Program-made: the position numbers and the translations under genes
Source: Actinokineospora terrae
GTDB taxonomy: Bacteria; Actinomycetota; Actinomycetes; Mycobacteriales; Pseudonocardiaceae
NCBI RefSeq assembly: GCF_900111175.1
Contig: NZ_FOGI01000013.1
Span: 62,001 to 126,000, forward strand
DNA length: 64,000 nt
Reading direction: 5' to 3'
Shown: piece by piece, positions 46,061-54,695 of the stretch
How positions within the stretch are numbered: position 1 is the first letter of the stretch
Layout of the letters: every line of letters starts with the position of its first letter
The notes under the pieces: model-generated
The model's database searches: none
What the model saw: only the letters and a program-made list of their open reading frames with translations
What the model was told of the DNA's origin: nothing

Positions 46061-47272
46061 CTACTTGGCCGCGTCGAGAAGGAGCTTCGCGGCCACAGTG
46101 GCTCCATCGGTGCGGATCGTGCCGGACACGGCGGTTGCCCGGGCCTGGGTCTCCGGGGCCAGGGCCGTGGCGAGGGCGGCGGCCAGGGACTCGAAGGTCG
46201 GGGCCGGACCGTCGTGGGCGGCGCCGATGCCCAGGGCGGCGATACGCGCGGCCCAGAAGGGCTGGTCCGCGATCTGGGGCACGATCACCTGGGGCACCCC
46301 CGCCTGGGCCGCGGTCGTGGTCGTGCCCGCGCCACCGTGGTGCACGGCGGCGGCCACCCGGCGGAACAGCGCCTGCTGGTTGACGTCGCCGACGACGAAG
46401 CAGTCGGTGGCGTCGTCGATCGCGGCCAGCCCCGCCCAGCCACGGGCGAGGACGACGCGGCGCCCCTGGGCGCGGACCGCCTGGATGGCCACCTGAGCGA
46501 TGTCCTTCGGGATGGAGGACGCCATGCTGCCGAACCCGACATAGACCGGCGGCGCGCCCGCGTCCAGGAACGCCGCCAGATCCGCCGGGAGTGGACGGTC
46601 GTCGGGCCGGGTCCACGCCCCGGTCTGCACGACGTCCAGGTCGGTCATGCCGTCTGACGGGCACAGCGTCGGGTCCGCCGCGAGCCAGGGCCTGCCGGTG
46701 AGGACGTGGTCGCGCACGTTGTCCACCGGCGGCAGCCCGATCGCCGCCCGACCGCTGTTGAGCGCTTCCCCGTACAGCGCGTTCACCCGCTGGGCGTCCT
46801 GCTCCCACAGCTTCCGGTTGTCGGTCTCCCCTTCCGGCGACGGCGTGCCCGGCCGCCGCCCGGGCGACGAGTGCCGCGACGGCAGCCCGAGCAGGTGGAA
46901 GCACGCGAGCACGTACGGGATGCCCCGCTTCTCGGCCACGTCCCGCGCCCCCGCGGGCATCAGCCCGGTCGCCACCAGCGCGTCACACCCCTCGGCGGCC
47001 ATGGCGAACGTCTCGAACCGGGCCGCGACCAGCGCGGGAGCCAGCTTGAACGCGTCCTCGGCGGTCGGCGGCTTCGGATTCGCCACCACCGACAGCACCG
47101 ACGGCCCGAACGGCACGAACTCCACCCCGACCCGCTCCGCCAACCCCGCGAACTCCTCGTCCGGCGGCGCGCACAACCGCGCCTCCGCTCCCAACCCCCG
47201 CAGCGCCACCGCGAGCCCCACCAGCGGCTCGACGTCCCCGCGCGATCCCCACGTCGTCAACAGCACACGCAC
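46061..47272 (-). CDS. GT1 family glycosyltransferase (antibiotic/sterol type)
   Basis: 403 residues, GT-B fold. The N-terminus VRVLLTTWGSRGDVEPLVGLAVAL is that of GtfA/B- and UGT-like enzymes. The C-terminal donor site has VYVGFGSMAS, VNQQALFRRVAAAVHHGGAGTTTTAAQAGVPQVIVPQIADQPFWAARI. It transfers a sugar from an NDP-sugar to a small molecule. The GTG start has GGAG upstream. It is alone, more than 36 kb from the enediyne cassette, so a role there is unlikely without other evidence; macrolide-type inactivation is another option. Confidence 0.9.
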   Translation of the reverse strand: MRVLLTTWGSRGDVEPLVGLAVALRGLGAEARLCAPPDEEFAGLAERVGVEFVPFGPSVLSVVANPKPPTAEDAFKLAPALVAARFETFAMAAEGCDALVATGLMPAGARDVAEKRGIPYVLACFHLLGLPSRHSSPGRRPGTPSPEGETDNRKLWEQDAQRVNALYGEALNSGRAAIGLPPVDNVRDHVLTGRPWLAADPTLCPSDGMTDLDVVQTGAWTRPDDRPLPADLAAFLDAGAPPVYVGFGSMASSIPKDIAQVAIQAVRAQGRRVVLARGWAGLAAIDDATDCFVVGDVNQQALFRRVAAAVHHGGAGTTTTAAQAGVPQVIVPQIADQPFWAARIAALGIGAAHDGPAPTFESLAAALATALAPETQARATAVSGTIRTDGATVAAKLLLDAAK

Positions 47273-47520
47273 TTCTGGATCTCCATTTCCCCAGCTCCTG
47301 GCCACAGCGCGGGCAATTGTGCGGCACACCCGGGGTCTTGCCACAAGCCCCCCGGTGCGCTATATGTTGAAGTGGAGGGGAGTGGTGGCTTCCTCCATCC
47401 TCCATGTTCAGCACCTGGCGCAGAGCGGTGCGGGCACCGTCACTCGATGGGGGCCTCTTAGGTGGTTGCCGGGAATGACCGGGTACTGCCTGGGCAGAGG
47501 GGTTGGACGAGAGGACGACC

Positions 47521-48003
47521 ATGCGGGTCTCGCGTTTGTTTGCCGTTGCCGCTGTGTTCGGCGCGTTGGTCTCGGTGCCGGGCACGGCTCAGGCGGCGCG
47601 GTCGGCGTTCGGCTATGTCGACTGTGGAGTGGCGGCGGATCCGTTCCAATTGGACTCGCTCACCGTCACCCCTGACCCGCCGGTGCCGGGACAACGCCTG
47701 ACCGTTGACGTCGGGTTCCGGGTGACGGAGAGGATCGAGGTCGGCGCTTCCGCCGCTGTGACTGCGAAAGTGGGCCTGGTCACGCTCTTGCGCAAGGTGT
47801 TCGACATCGACGAGGAGCTCAAGGAAGCCGGTGGGGACCTTCGGTTGCCGCTGGAACCGGGCAGCTACCGGTTCCGCCACGATGTCGACCTGCCGCGTGA
47901 GATTCCGGCGACCAAGTTCGCCATCGTGGTCCGCGGCTCGACCGCCGACGATGACGAGTTGCTCTGCCTCGACCTGTGGGCTGACTTCAGCCCTGGGCGG
48001 TGA
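47521..48003 (+). CDS. Secreted ML-domain (MD-2/NPC2-like) lipid-binding protein
   Basis: 160 residues. A signal peptide (FAVAAVFGALVSVPGTAQA) precedes a beta-sandwich pattern: YVDCGVAADPFQLDSLTVTPDPPVPGQRLTVDVGFRVTERIEVG, then DLRLPLEPGSYRFRHDVDLP and a C-terminal LLCLDLWADF. The order (early Cys, TPDPP, PGxxL, final LLCLDLW) is that of ML domains, which bind lipids and are best known from eukaryotes. The assignment is by pattern only. Convergent with the SGNH gene, the coding ends overlapping by 17 bases. Confidence 0.65.
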   Translation: MRVSRLFAVAAVFGALVSVPGTAQAARSAFGYVDCGVAADPFQLDSLTVTPDPPVPGQRLTVDVGFRVTERIEVGASAAVTAKVGLVTLLRKVFDIDEELKEAGGDLRLPLEPGSYRFRHDVDLPREIPATKFAIVVRGSTADDDELLCLDLWADFSPGR

Positions 48004-48967
48004 CCAGCGCGGCTTGCACGGCGTTGGCGGCGTTGTTGTGGCCGTCGGCATTGGCCCGGACCATCGCCCAGCGGCCCGCGCGGTCCACGACGCCCTCCAC
48101 CCAGTTGGCGCCGTCCGGCTTGCAAACGTCGTGGGCGGTGCTGGTGGTGTAGAGGTCGACGTAGCGGATGCCCTGGCGGGCAGCGCTTTCGGCGATGACG
48201 CGGTTCATCTGCTCGACGACCTGGGTGCGCAGCCAGGCGAGGTCCGGGTAGCTCACGGTGGCGAAGTGGCGCATGCCTGCCGGGGTGAGGCCGTGGTCGC
48301 ACGCGGTGGGGTCGGCGGGGAAGATCGTCGGGTAGCCCACGGCGAGGATGGTGGCGCGCGGCGCGGCGTTGCGGATCATGGTGAGCATGCCGTCGTACTC
48401 GGCCGCCAGCAGCGACAGGCGGTCGGTGATGGTGGGGACGCCGTCCCAGCCGAAGCTGAAGTAGTCGGTGCACGGGTGATCGGCCACGGGGTCGGCCCAC
48501 TCGCCCAGCTGCAGGCAGGCGAAGACGAGCTCGACGAACCCGAGGGTGTTGCCGCCGACCCCCACGGTCACCAGGTCCGTGTCGTCGGTGACGGCGTCGA
48601 GCTGGCGGGGGACGGGCGGGAACGGGAAGTCGGGGTCGAAGACGTCGAAGAACGGGATGAGGTGGCCGGGAGGCAGCTGCGGCTGGTAGGTGATGTTCGC
48701 GATCGATGCCCCGGTGCAGCTGACGTTGGTCAGCTCGTAGCGGCCGGATAGTCTGGTGCGCAACAGTTCTGGGTAGGAACCTGACGTCCGGCCGCACCCG
48801 TCGCGCACGCCGCCGATCTCGGTGCCTGCCGCGTTGATGCCGCCCGCGGTGTAGGCGTCGCCCAGTGCCACCCAGCGCAACGGTCTCGCCTGCTGCGCTT
48901 GCGCGACCGGCGCGAACGTCGCCATCGTCACGACAACTGCGGTCAGCAATGCTCTAGCGCGTCTCAT
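47987..48967 (-). CDS. Secreted SGNH/GDSL-like protein lacking the catalytic serine
   Basis: 326 residues with a signal peptide (ALLTAVVVTMATFAPVAQA). Block I reads VALGDAYTAGG where lipases have GDSYxxG, so the nucleophile position is A38 (codon GCC, one base from TCC). Other blocks survive: SCTGASI, VTVGVGGNTLGF and the C-terminal ADGHNNAANAV. The family hydrolyses esters outside the cell. Without Ser this copy is probably inactive as an esterase, or binds a ligand. GAGGGAG supports the ATG at 48967. Confidence 0.85.
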   Translation of the reverse strand: MRRARALLTAVVVTMATFAPVAQAQQARPLRWVALGDAYTAGGINAAGTEIGGVRDGCGRTSGSYPELLRTRLSGRYELTNVSCTGASIANITYQPQLPPGHLIPFFDVFDPDFPFPPVPRQLDAVTDDTDLVTVGVGGNTLGFVELVFACLQLGEWADPVADHPCTDYFSFGWDGVPTITDRLSLLAAEYDGMLTMIRNAAPRATILAVGYPTIFPADPTACDHGLTPAGMRHFATVSYPDLAWLRTQVVEQMNRVIAESAARQGIRYVDLYTTSTAHDVCKPDGANWVEGVVDRAGRWAMVRANADGHNNAANAVQAALVTAQG

Positions 48968-49088
48968 CGCCACTCCCTCGGTTCGCGGATCTGCCGTCCA
49001 CAAGTGGTACCCGGCACCGTGCGTCCCAAGCGGACGACCGTCGCCACCACTCTTTGCGGTGAACCTCCAGGTGACGCTCCGCGCAACC

Positions 49089-49568
49089 TCAGTCGGCGAG
49101 CACCTGCTCACGCAGGATGTCGGCGTGTCCGCTGTGGTGGGCCAGCTCCCGCAGCACTTGCAGGTACACCCAGTGCAGCGTGCGCGGCCCGGCGCGGTGG
49201 CCGGTCACGACCGTGCTCAGCGGGAGGTCGGCGGTCGCGGCCCGGGCGGTGGCGCAGGCCTGCTGGTGGGCGGCCGTGACCGAGGCGATGGTGTCGTCGT
49301 CGGCAAGCCGGAAGGACTCGTCGGGACTCTGCACCAGCCCGAGCTTACTGCGGGACGTACCGCCGACGCACTCCTCGAACCACACCCGCTGCATCCAGGT
49401 GACGTGCTTGAGCAGCCCCAACAGTGTCGTCGCCGAGGGAACAAGCCTCCGCCGAACCTGCTCCTCACCAAGCCCGTCAAGGGTCGCCTCGATGGCACCC
49501 CGGTAGTCCTCGATGACGGCCTCGAGCTGGGTACGGTCATCTTCTAGGGGGACGTCGAACAGGCCCAT
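49089..49568 (-). CDS. DinB/DUF664-family protein
   Basis: 159 residues, four-helix bundle of the DinB type. The metal-type histidines lie in LLKHVTWMQRVWF, and RELAHHSGHADILREQ is the conserved C-terminal helix. Some relatives are mycothiol- or bacillithiol-dependent transferases. The substrate is unknown. Single gene. Confidence 0.88.
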   Translation of the reverse strand: MGLFDVPLEDDRTQLEAVIEDYRGAIEATLDGLGEEQVRRRLVPSATTLLGLLKHVTWMQRVWFEECVGGTSRSKLGLVQSPDESFRLADDDTIASVTAAHQQACATARAATADLPLSTVVTGHRAGPRTLHWVYLQVLRELAHHSGHADILREQVLAD

Positions 49569-49735
49569 GGTGGTCTCCGATCAGTTGGCGTACTTCAGAT
49601 CCTGCCCTATCTAGGCTGGGGAGATGACCCGGCCTGACCCGACCGACGTCCGCGCACCGATGGCCGCACCCGCGATCTCGTAACCCTTACGGCTTAACGC
49701 CCCTGGCATCGTTGAATCCATCGTCGCGTCAAGGT

Positions 49736-50257
49736 CTACGCCGCACCTCTGAGCAGCAGGTCGATGTTCAGTCCGTTGAGGATGGTCGTGCTCTTGGCGT
49801 TGTCGAGTAGCCGCAAGCCCATGAAGTAGTCACCTGTGGTGAAGCCGGGTAGGTCCCAGATGCGTTCGTACGGGATCCAGGTCGCGCGGTAGTCGAGCAG
49901 GCTGTAGACGTTGCTCCACAGGCAGTCGCGGGGGTCTGGGGTCCAGAGGGCTCGGGCGAACGCCGGGTTGCGGACGACGTGGCCTACGCGGGCGATCGCG
50001 CGGACGTGGCGTTGGCCGGTGAGGAGTAGTACGTCGCCCTGGTGGAGTGTGTCCACGCGCTTGTCGTGCTTGGCGGTCGCGCCCCAGAACCTCGCGGATC
50101 CGGTGGGGTGGGTGGACCGCAGTTCGGCGCGCTGATCCGGGGTCAGTGCGTCGCGGTATGGCGGCTCGTCGAACGACACCGGGACGTCCAGCGTGTCGGC
50201 CCAGTGCCTACGCGTCTCGGGCTTCCCGTAGGACGGCTGGATCATGACCTTCGTCAT
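49736..50257 (-). CDS. Uncharacterised protein, possibly PUA/EVE-like
   Basis: 173 residues from ATG 50257. GDVLLLTGQRHVRAIARVGHVVRN, LWSNVYSLLDYRATWIPYERIWDLPGF and MGLRLLDNAKSTTILNGLNIDLLL suggest a small beta-barrel of the PUA/EVE kind, as found attached to restriction enzymes that read modified bases. This is a weak pattern match. No nuclease domain or methylase is nearby. Confidence 0.6.
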   Translation of the reverse strand: MTKVMIQPSYGKPETRRHWADTLDVPVSFDEPPYRDALTPDQRAELRSTHPTGSARFWGATAKHDKRVDTLHQGDVLLLTGQRHVRAIARVGHVVRNPAFARALWTPDPRDCLWSNVYSLLDYRATWIPYERIWDLPGFTTGDYFMGLRLLDNAKSTTILNGLNIDLLLRGAA

Positions 50258-50355
50258 GAGCGAGCAGTCTACCGGGCGGCGGTCAGGAGCCATTGCTGCC
50301 AGGAAGACGGCGGCGTACCCGAGGATTGGGCCGGTTGTGCCCACCGCCGACCCCA

Positions 50356-50947
50356 CTACGGTGTGCCGCACGTCCTGATCCACTTGGACGAGGCGACCTG
50401 GTCGTTGATGGAGTAGGTGTAGCCGTCGCGGCCCGCGCCCCAGCTGAAGTAGACGAACAACACCGGCAGCCCGGCGTGGTTCGCCCCGTCGACCAGCCGG
50501 TCGAGCGTGGTCCAGTTGGGGCGGCCGCGCTGCCACACAGGACCGGAGACCCATTGCGGGACCGGCGCGGGCGGTATCGGGGTCGACCCGCCGATCAGCG
50601 CCAGCACGGCAGCGGCGACGATCAGCGCGGGCCACCACCGTCTGCGTGATCGGGGTGGCGGTGGTGTGTCCGGTTCGGTGGGCTTGGGCGGTTCCTGCGG
50701 GAGTTCCGGGCTCGCGGAGACCGCGCGGGCCCAGAGCCGGTGCAGCTCAAGCAGTTCCGCAGTGCTGGCTCCGCAGGTCAACCCGATCTGCTCGACGACG
50801 CCGAACTTCTCCGGCATCGCGGCCCCGGTGCACCGTCGACTTCCCCAGGTTAACCCGCCGCCCGACGCTGTCGTAGCTGCGCCCGCTCCTGGCCTTCAAC
50901 TCAGCGAACCGCTCCCCCAACTCCCGCGCCCCGGCAGACCCCACCAC
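50356..50947 (-). pseudogene. XRE-type regulator/membrane protein with a frameshift
   Basis: From GTG 50947 one frame encodes the start of an XRE helix-turn-helix (LGERFAELKARSGRSYDSVGRRVNLGKSTVHR). The rest lies in another frame: EKFGVVEQIGLTCGASTAELLELHRLWARA, a Pro-rich stretch, one membrane helix (WWPALIVAAAVLALIGG) and an outer part ending at 50356. A few codons plus one base are missing near 50830 compared with the usual family pattern. The intact form would be a membrane-linked DNA-binding protein of a type common in actinomycetes. Confidence 0.65.
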
Positions 50948-51095
50948 CGTTCTCCCGCCCCCGCCCCGACCACCACGACCCTCGCGGCACGCCGGTGATC
51001 GTACCCAGCGGCCCGGCGGTTCTGACGGCGTTCAGACTCCGTGCAGGACCACGCAACCCAGGCTTCGGCGCAGGCCGTGATCGACCAAGTCCGGT

Positions 51096-51283
51096 TTACT
51101 GTGGACAGACACGCTGCCGCACCGTGGCCAGGTGCTCCTCGGTGATCCCCGTGTGCGGGTCGACCGGGATGAGGTGCGGAAGCTGTGCTCGACGAACCCC
51201 GCGGGCTTACCCCCGGCCGGGGCGGCGAACGGGTTCAACGGCCCGTCGACGTCGAGGAACAGCGGCGGTCGCCTGGTGGACAT
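51096..51283 (-). pseudogene. HAD-like hydrolase remnant with internal deletion
   Basis: ATG 51283 opens PPLFLDVDGPLNPFAAPAGG, the nucleophile end of an actinobacterial HAD protein. After about 35 codons the frame breaks. The second frame reads HLIPVDPHTGITEEHLATVRQ and a TAA at 51096, which fits the family's C-terminus. The middle (about 100 residues) is gone. Confidence 0.65.
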
Positions 51284-51353
51284 GGTGCCACTCGGACCCG
51301 CCCCGTGGCCCGCTTGGCGATGACCGAGGCCTACAGCCAGAGGTAGGCCCGCG

Positions 51354-53256
51354 GTGCCGTCGTCGGTGGTCACCGGGAGCGGCGGGATCGGGAAGACGTC
51401 GCTGGCGTTGCGGTGGGCGCACCAGCACCTCGACCGCTTCCCCGATGGCCAGCTGTACGTGGACATGCGCGGGTTCGCGTCGTTCGAGCAGCCGGTGCCC
51501 GCGAGTCGCGCGTTGCGGGGTTTCCTCGGCGCGCTCGGGGTCGGTGAGGACAGCCAGCCCGCCGATGTCGAGACCCAGGCGGCCACCTACCGCAGTCTCG
51601 TGGCGGGCAAGCGGGTGCTCGTGGTGGTGGACAACGCCAAGGACTGCGCCGATGTGCTGCGGTTGTTGCCGGGCAGCGCGTCCTGCGCCGTCCTGGTGAC
51701 CAGCAGGTTGCCGTTGGCGGAGCTGATCAGCAGAGGAGCGCGGATCGTGGATCTGGACGTGTTGACCGACGCCCAGGCGCGGCAACTGCTCGCCGAGCAC
51801 GTCGGGCGCGAGCGGTTGGCCGCGGAGCCCGGCGCGGTGGCGGAGCTGCTGGGCTACTGCGCGGGTCTACCGCTCGCGGTGGGCATCGTGGCCGCGCGGG
51901 TGGTGACGCAGCCGGGGCAGTCGTTGGCGGGATTGGCCGATGAGCTGCGGGAGGAGTCCGAACGCCTCGACGGTCTGGACGCGGGTGACACCGGCATGAG
52001 CCTGCGGCGCGGTGCTGTCGTGGTCGTACCAGTCGCTCGCGCCGCAGGTGGCCGCGGTGTTCCGACTCCTCGGCGCCGCACCGGGCAACGACATCGGACT
52101 CGACTCGGTCGTGGTGCTCACCGGCCACTCGCGGGCCAAGTCCCGCTCACTGTTGCGCGCGCTGGAGGCCGCGCATCTGGTGCGGCAGCACGCGCCGGGC
52201 CGCTACCGCACGCACGACCTGGTGCGGCTCTACGCGGGCGGCCTTACCCCGGCCGATGACCCGGAGACGACCGCCGCGGTGCACCGGCTGATCCAGTTCC
52301 TCGTCCACACCGCGCACAGCGGCGCGCGCAAGCTCGCGCCGTACCGGCCGCCCATCGAGATCCCGGTCGAGGGCGCGGACCCAGGGCTGGCGAGCGCTCG
52401 GGACGCCATCGCCTGGTTCGCGGCCGAGCACCAGGGGCTGCTCGACACCCAGCGGTACGCGCTGCGCCGGGGCCTGCCCGAGGCGGCCTGGCAGATCGCG
52501 TGGTCGCTGGTCGGGTTCCACCACCGCCAGGGACGCCCGGACGGCCTGGTGAGCTGGCGGGCCGCACTCGCCGCGGCGGAGCTGATCGGGCGCCACCGCG
52601 AGGTCGACGACATCCTGGCCGTCACCCACCGCCACCTCGGTTACGTGGAGCTCGCCCGCGGTGACCACGCCACCGCGGTGGTCCACCTGTCGCGCGCGGC
52701 GGAACTGGCCGAGCGGGTGGGTTCGCTGCCCAGCCAGGTCGCCACGCTGCGGGCGATGGCGGGCGCCCACGACCAGGCGGGCGACCGCGCGCGGGCGATC
52801 AGCAGCCTGCGCCGAGCGCGGGAACTGTGCCGGATCGCGGGGCTGCGGGTGTGGGAAGCGGAGGTCCTCGGCCAGTTGGGGCTCTACCACGCGGAAGCGG
52901 GCGAGTACGACGCGGCGACGCGGTACCTGGAGTACGGACTCGCCCTGCACCGCGAGATCGGCAACACCGAGGGGGTCGCCTGCGCGTTGAGCGACCTCGG
53001 GTCGGTCGCCGCCGGGCAGGGCAGGCACGAGGACGCCGTCGAGCACTACCGCCGCTGCCTGGACCTGCTCCCCGAGTTCGGCAACGTCTTCCACGAGGCC
53101 GTCGTGCTCGACAAGCTCGCGGAGAGCCACCACGCGCTGGGCGCCACCGCCGAGGCCGAGGCCGGGTGGCGCCGAGCCCTCGACCTGGCCACGCGGCAGG
53201 ACCGCGCGGAGTTGGCCGAGGCGATTCGCCGCAGGCTGACCGATCCGCTGCCCTAA
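51354..53256 (+). pseudogene. AfsR-like NB-ARC/TPR regulator, truncated and frameshifted
   Basis: The frame begins at the ATP-binding P-loop (TGSGGIGKTSLALRWAHQ) of an AfsR/SARP-type STAND regulator; the DNA-binding and activation domains expected before it are missing. LVVVDNAKDCADVLRLLPG and TSRLPLAEL follow. Near 52010 one extra base shifts the frame (TGMSLRR, then in the new frame VLSWSYQSLAPQVAAVFRLLG). The remaining part has the HTH-like region and a TPR array (about 52560-53230) to TGA 53256. Relatives activate secondary-metabolite clusters. This copy should be inactive. Confidence 0.8.
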
Positions 53257-53337
53257 TTCGCTTGCCCTTGACCCGTGGGTGAGGGGTTAGCGTGCCCGCG
53301 CCCATGCGGTGGTCGCGTGGGGGAGAGGTGGTTTGCC

Positions 53338-54309
53338 GTGGGTCGGGTGGTTCGGTTGGTGGCGGTGCCGGAGGGGTTGCCGCGGCCGGAGGACTTCGAG
53401 GTCGTCGAGGTCGCGGTGGGGGAGCCGGGGCCGGGGGAGGTGTTGGTGCGCAACCGGTACTTCCAGGTGTCGGCGCGGTTGCGGACGTTGTTCGCGGGCG
53501 GTGTCGAGGGGGCGCCGTTGCCGCCGGTTCGGGTGGGGGAGGTGCCGCCGTCGATCACGGTGGGGGAGGTTGTCGCGGTCGGGGATGGGGTTGCGCTGCG
53601 GGTGGGGGAGTTGGTGTCGCACTGGGCCGGGTGGCGCGAGGAGGCCGTGGTGCCCGAGGCGGGGGTGACGCCGTTGGGGGACGCGTTGCCGGATCCGGTG
53701 GCGCACCTGGGGTCGACGTGGACGGCGTACGCGGCGTTGACGAAGTTCGCGAAGCTGCGAGCCGGGGAGACGGTCCTGGTCACGGCTGGCGGCAGCGGCG
53801 TCGGGTCGATCGTGGGTCAGCTCGCCCGGGTGCTGGGCGCGGGACGGGTCGTGGCCACGGCGCGGACGCGGGAGAAGGCGCGGCGGCTGGTGGACGAACT
53901 CGGGTTCGACGCGGCGTTCGTCGTGGGTGAGGAGCCGGTCGAGGCGGCGGACGTGATCATCGACAACGTGGGTGGGGCGCAGCTGCGGGCGGTGCTCGAC
54001 GTGGCCAGGCCGGGGGCGCGGGTGGCGCTGGTCGGGGCGTTGGCCGGGCAGGTCGACGGGTCCGGCACCGAGGCGCCGGTGGAGATCGACAGCTTCGGGT
54101 TGATCCTGCGCGGCATCAGCCTGCACGGCGTGACCACCCGCCCTGACCAGCACGAACGCGACGAGTGGCTGGCCAGGTTCGGCGACTGGCTGCGCAGCGG
54201 CGCGCTGACGTTCCCACATGTGCGCGTCCCGGGCATCGACGCGGCGCCCCGTGCGTTGCAGGAGGTGTTCGAGGGACGCCACCTGGGCACGGTGGTCGTG
54301 GAACTCTAG
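53338..54309 (+). CDS. Medium-chain NADP-dependent oxidoreductase (curcumin/leukotriene reductase type)
   Basis: 323 residues of the zinc-free MDR group. The substrate half has FQVSARLRTLFAGG and the nucleotide half has LVTAGGSGVGSIVGQLARVLGAGRVVATART and DVIIDNVGG. The group reduces enones or quinones with NADPH. GTG start with GGGGGAGAGG upstream. A MerR gene follows eight bases later, and the promoter region (TTGACCCGTGGGTGAGGGG at 53268-53286) resembles the spaced dyads such regulators bind. Confidence 0.88.
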   Translation: MGRVVRLVAVPEGLPRPEDFEVVEVAVGEPGPGEVLVRNRYFQVSARLRTLFAGGVEGAPLPPVRVGEVPPSITVGEVVAVGDGVALRVGELVSHWAGWREEAVVPEAGVTPLGDALPDPVAHLGSTWTAYAALTKFAKLRAGETVLVTAGGSGVGSIVGQLARVLGAGRVVATARTREKARRLVDELGFDAAFVVGEEPVEAADVIIDNVGGAQLRAVLDVARPGARVALVGALAGQVDGSGTEAPVEIDSFGLILRGISLHGVTTRPDQHERDEWLARFGDWLRSGALTFPHVRVPGIDAAPRALQEVFEGRHLGTVVVEL

Positions 54310-54317
54310 GAGGCCAG

Positions 54318-54689
54318 ATGCGGATCGGCGACGCGGCAGCAGCAGCGGGCACTACACCCCGCGCATTGCGGCTCTATGAGGAACGCGGGCTGTTGCCGCC
54401 GCCGAACCGCTCTCACACCGGCCAACGCCGCTACACCCAACGCGACGTGGACCGCGTGCGCATCATCCGCCAACTCTTAGGCCTAGGCCTCACCATCGAC
54501 GACATCCGCGCCAGCGCCGACCGCCTCCACCTCATCGAAGGCGACACCCTCCCCGACTACGACTCCGCCGCCTGCAGCCAAACCTCGGGCACCGTCCACC
54601 GCCGTCTAGCCGCCATGGACGCCGAGATCACCCGCCTCATCACCCGCCGCGACCGCCTCGCGGCCCGCATCTCTGTCGGGAACCCGTGA
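54318..54689 (+). CDS. MerR-family regulator
   Basis: 123 residues. An N-terminal winged HTH (MRIGDAAAAAGTTPRALRLYEERGLLPPPNRSHTGQRRYTQRDVDRVRIIRQLLGL) is followed by the coiled dimer helix. One lone Cys (AACSQTS) lies in the effector part, so metal sensing by a Cys cluster is unlikely. An ideal AGGAGG overlaps the oxidoreductase stop, so the two genes are one operon and the regulator probably controls its partner. Confidence 0.9.
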   Translation: MRIGDAAAAAGTTPRALRLYEERGLLPPPNRSHTGQRRYTQRDVDRVRIIRQLLGLGLTIDDIRASADRLHLIEGDTLPDYDSAACSQTSGTVHRRLAAMDAEITRLITRRDRLAARISVGNP

Positions 54690-54695
54690 CAGGCG

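Noticed and set aside
46061..47272. Glycosyltransferase as an enediyne tailoring enzyme
   Set aside because: More than 36 kb of unrelated genes separate it from the cassette and no sugar-biosynthesis genes are near.
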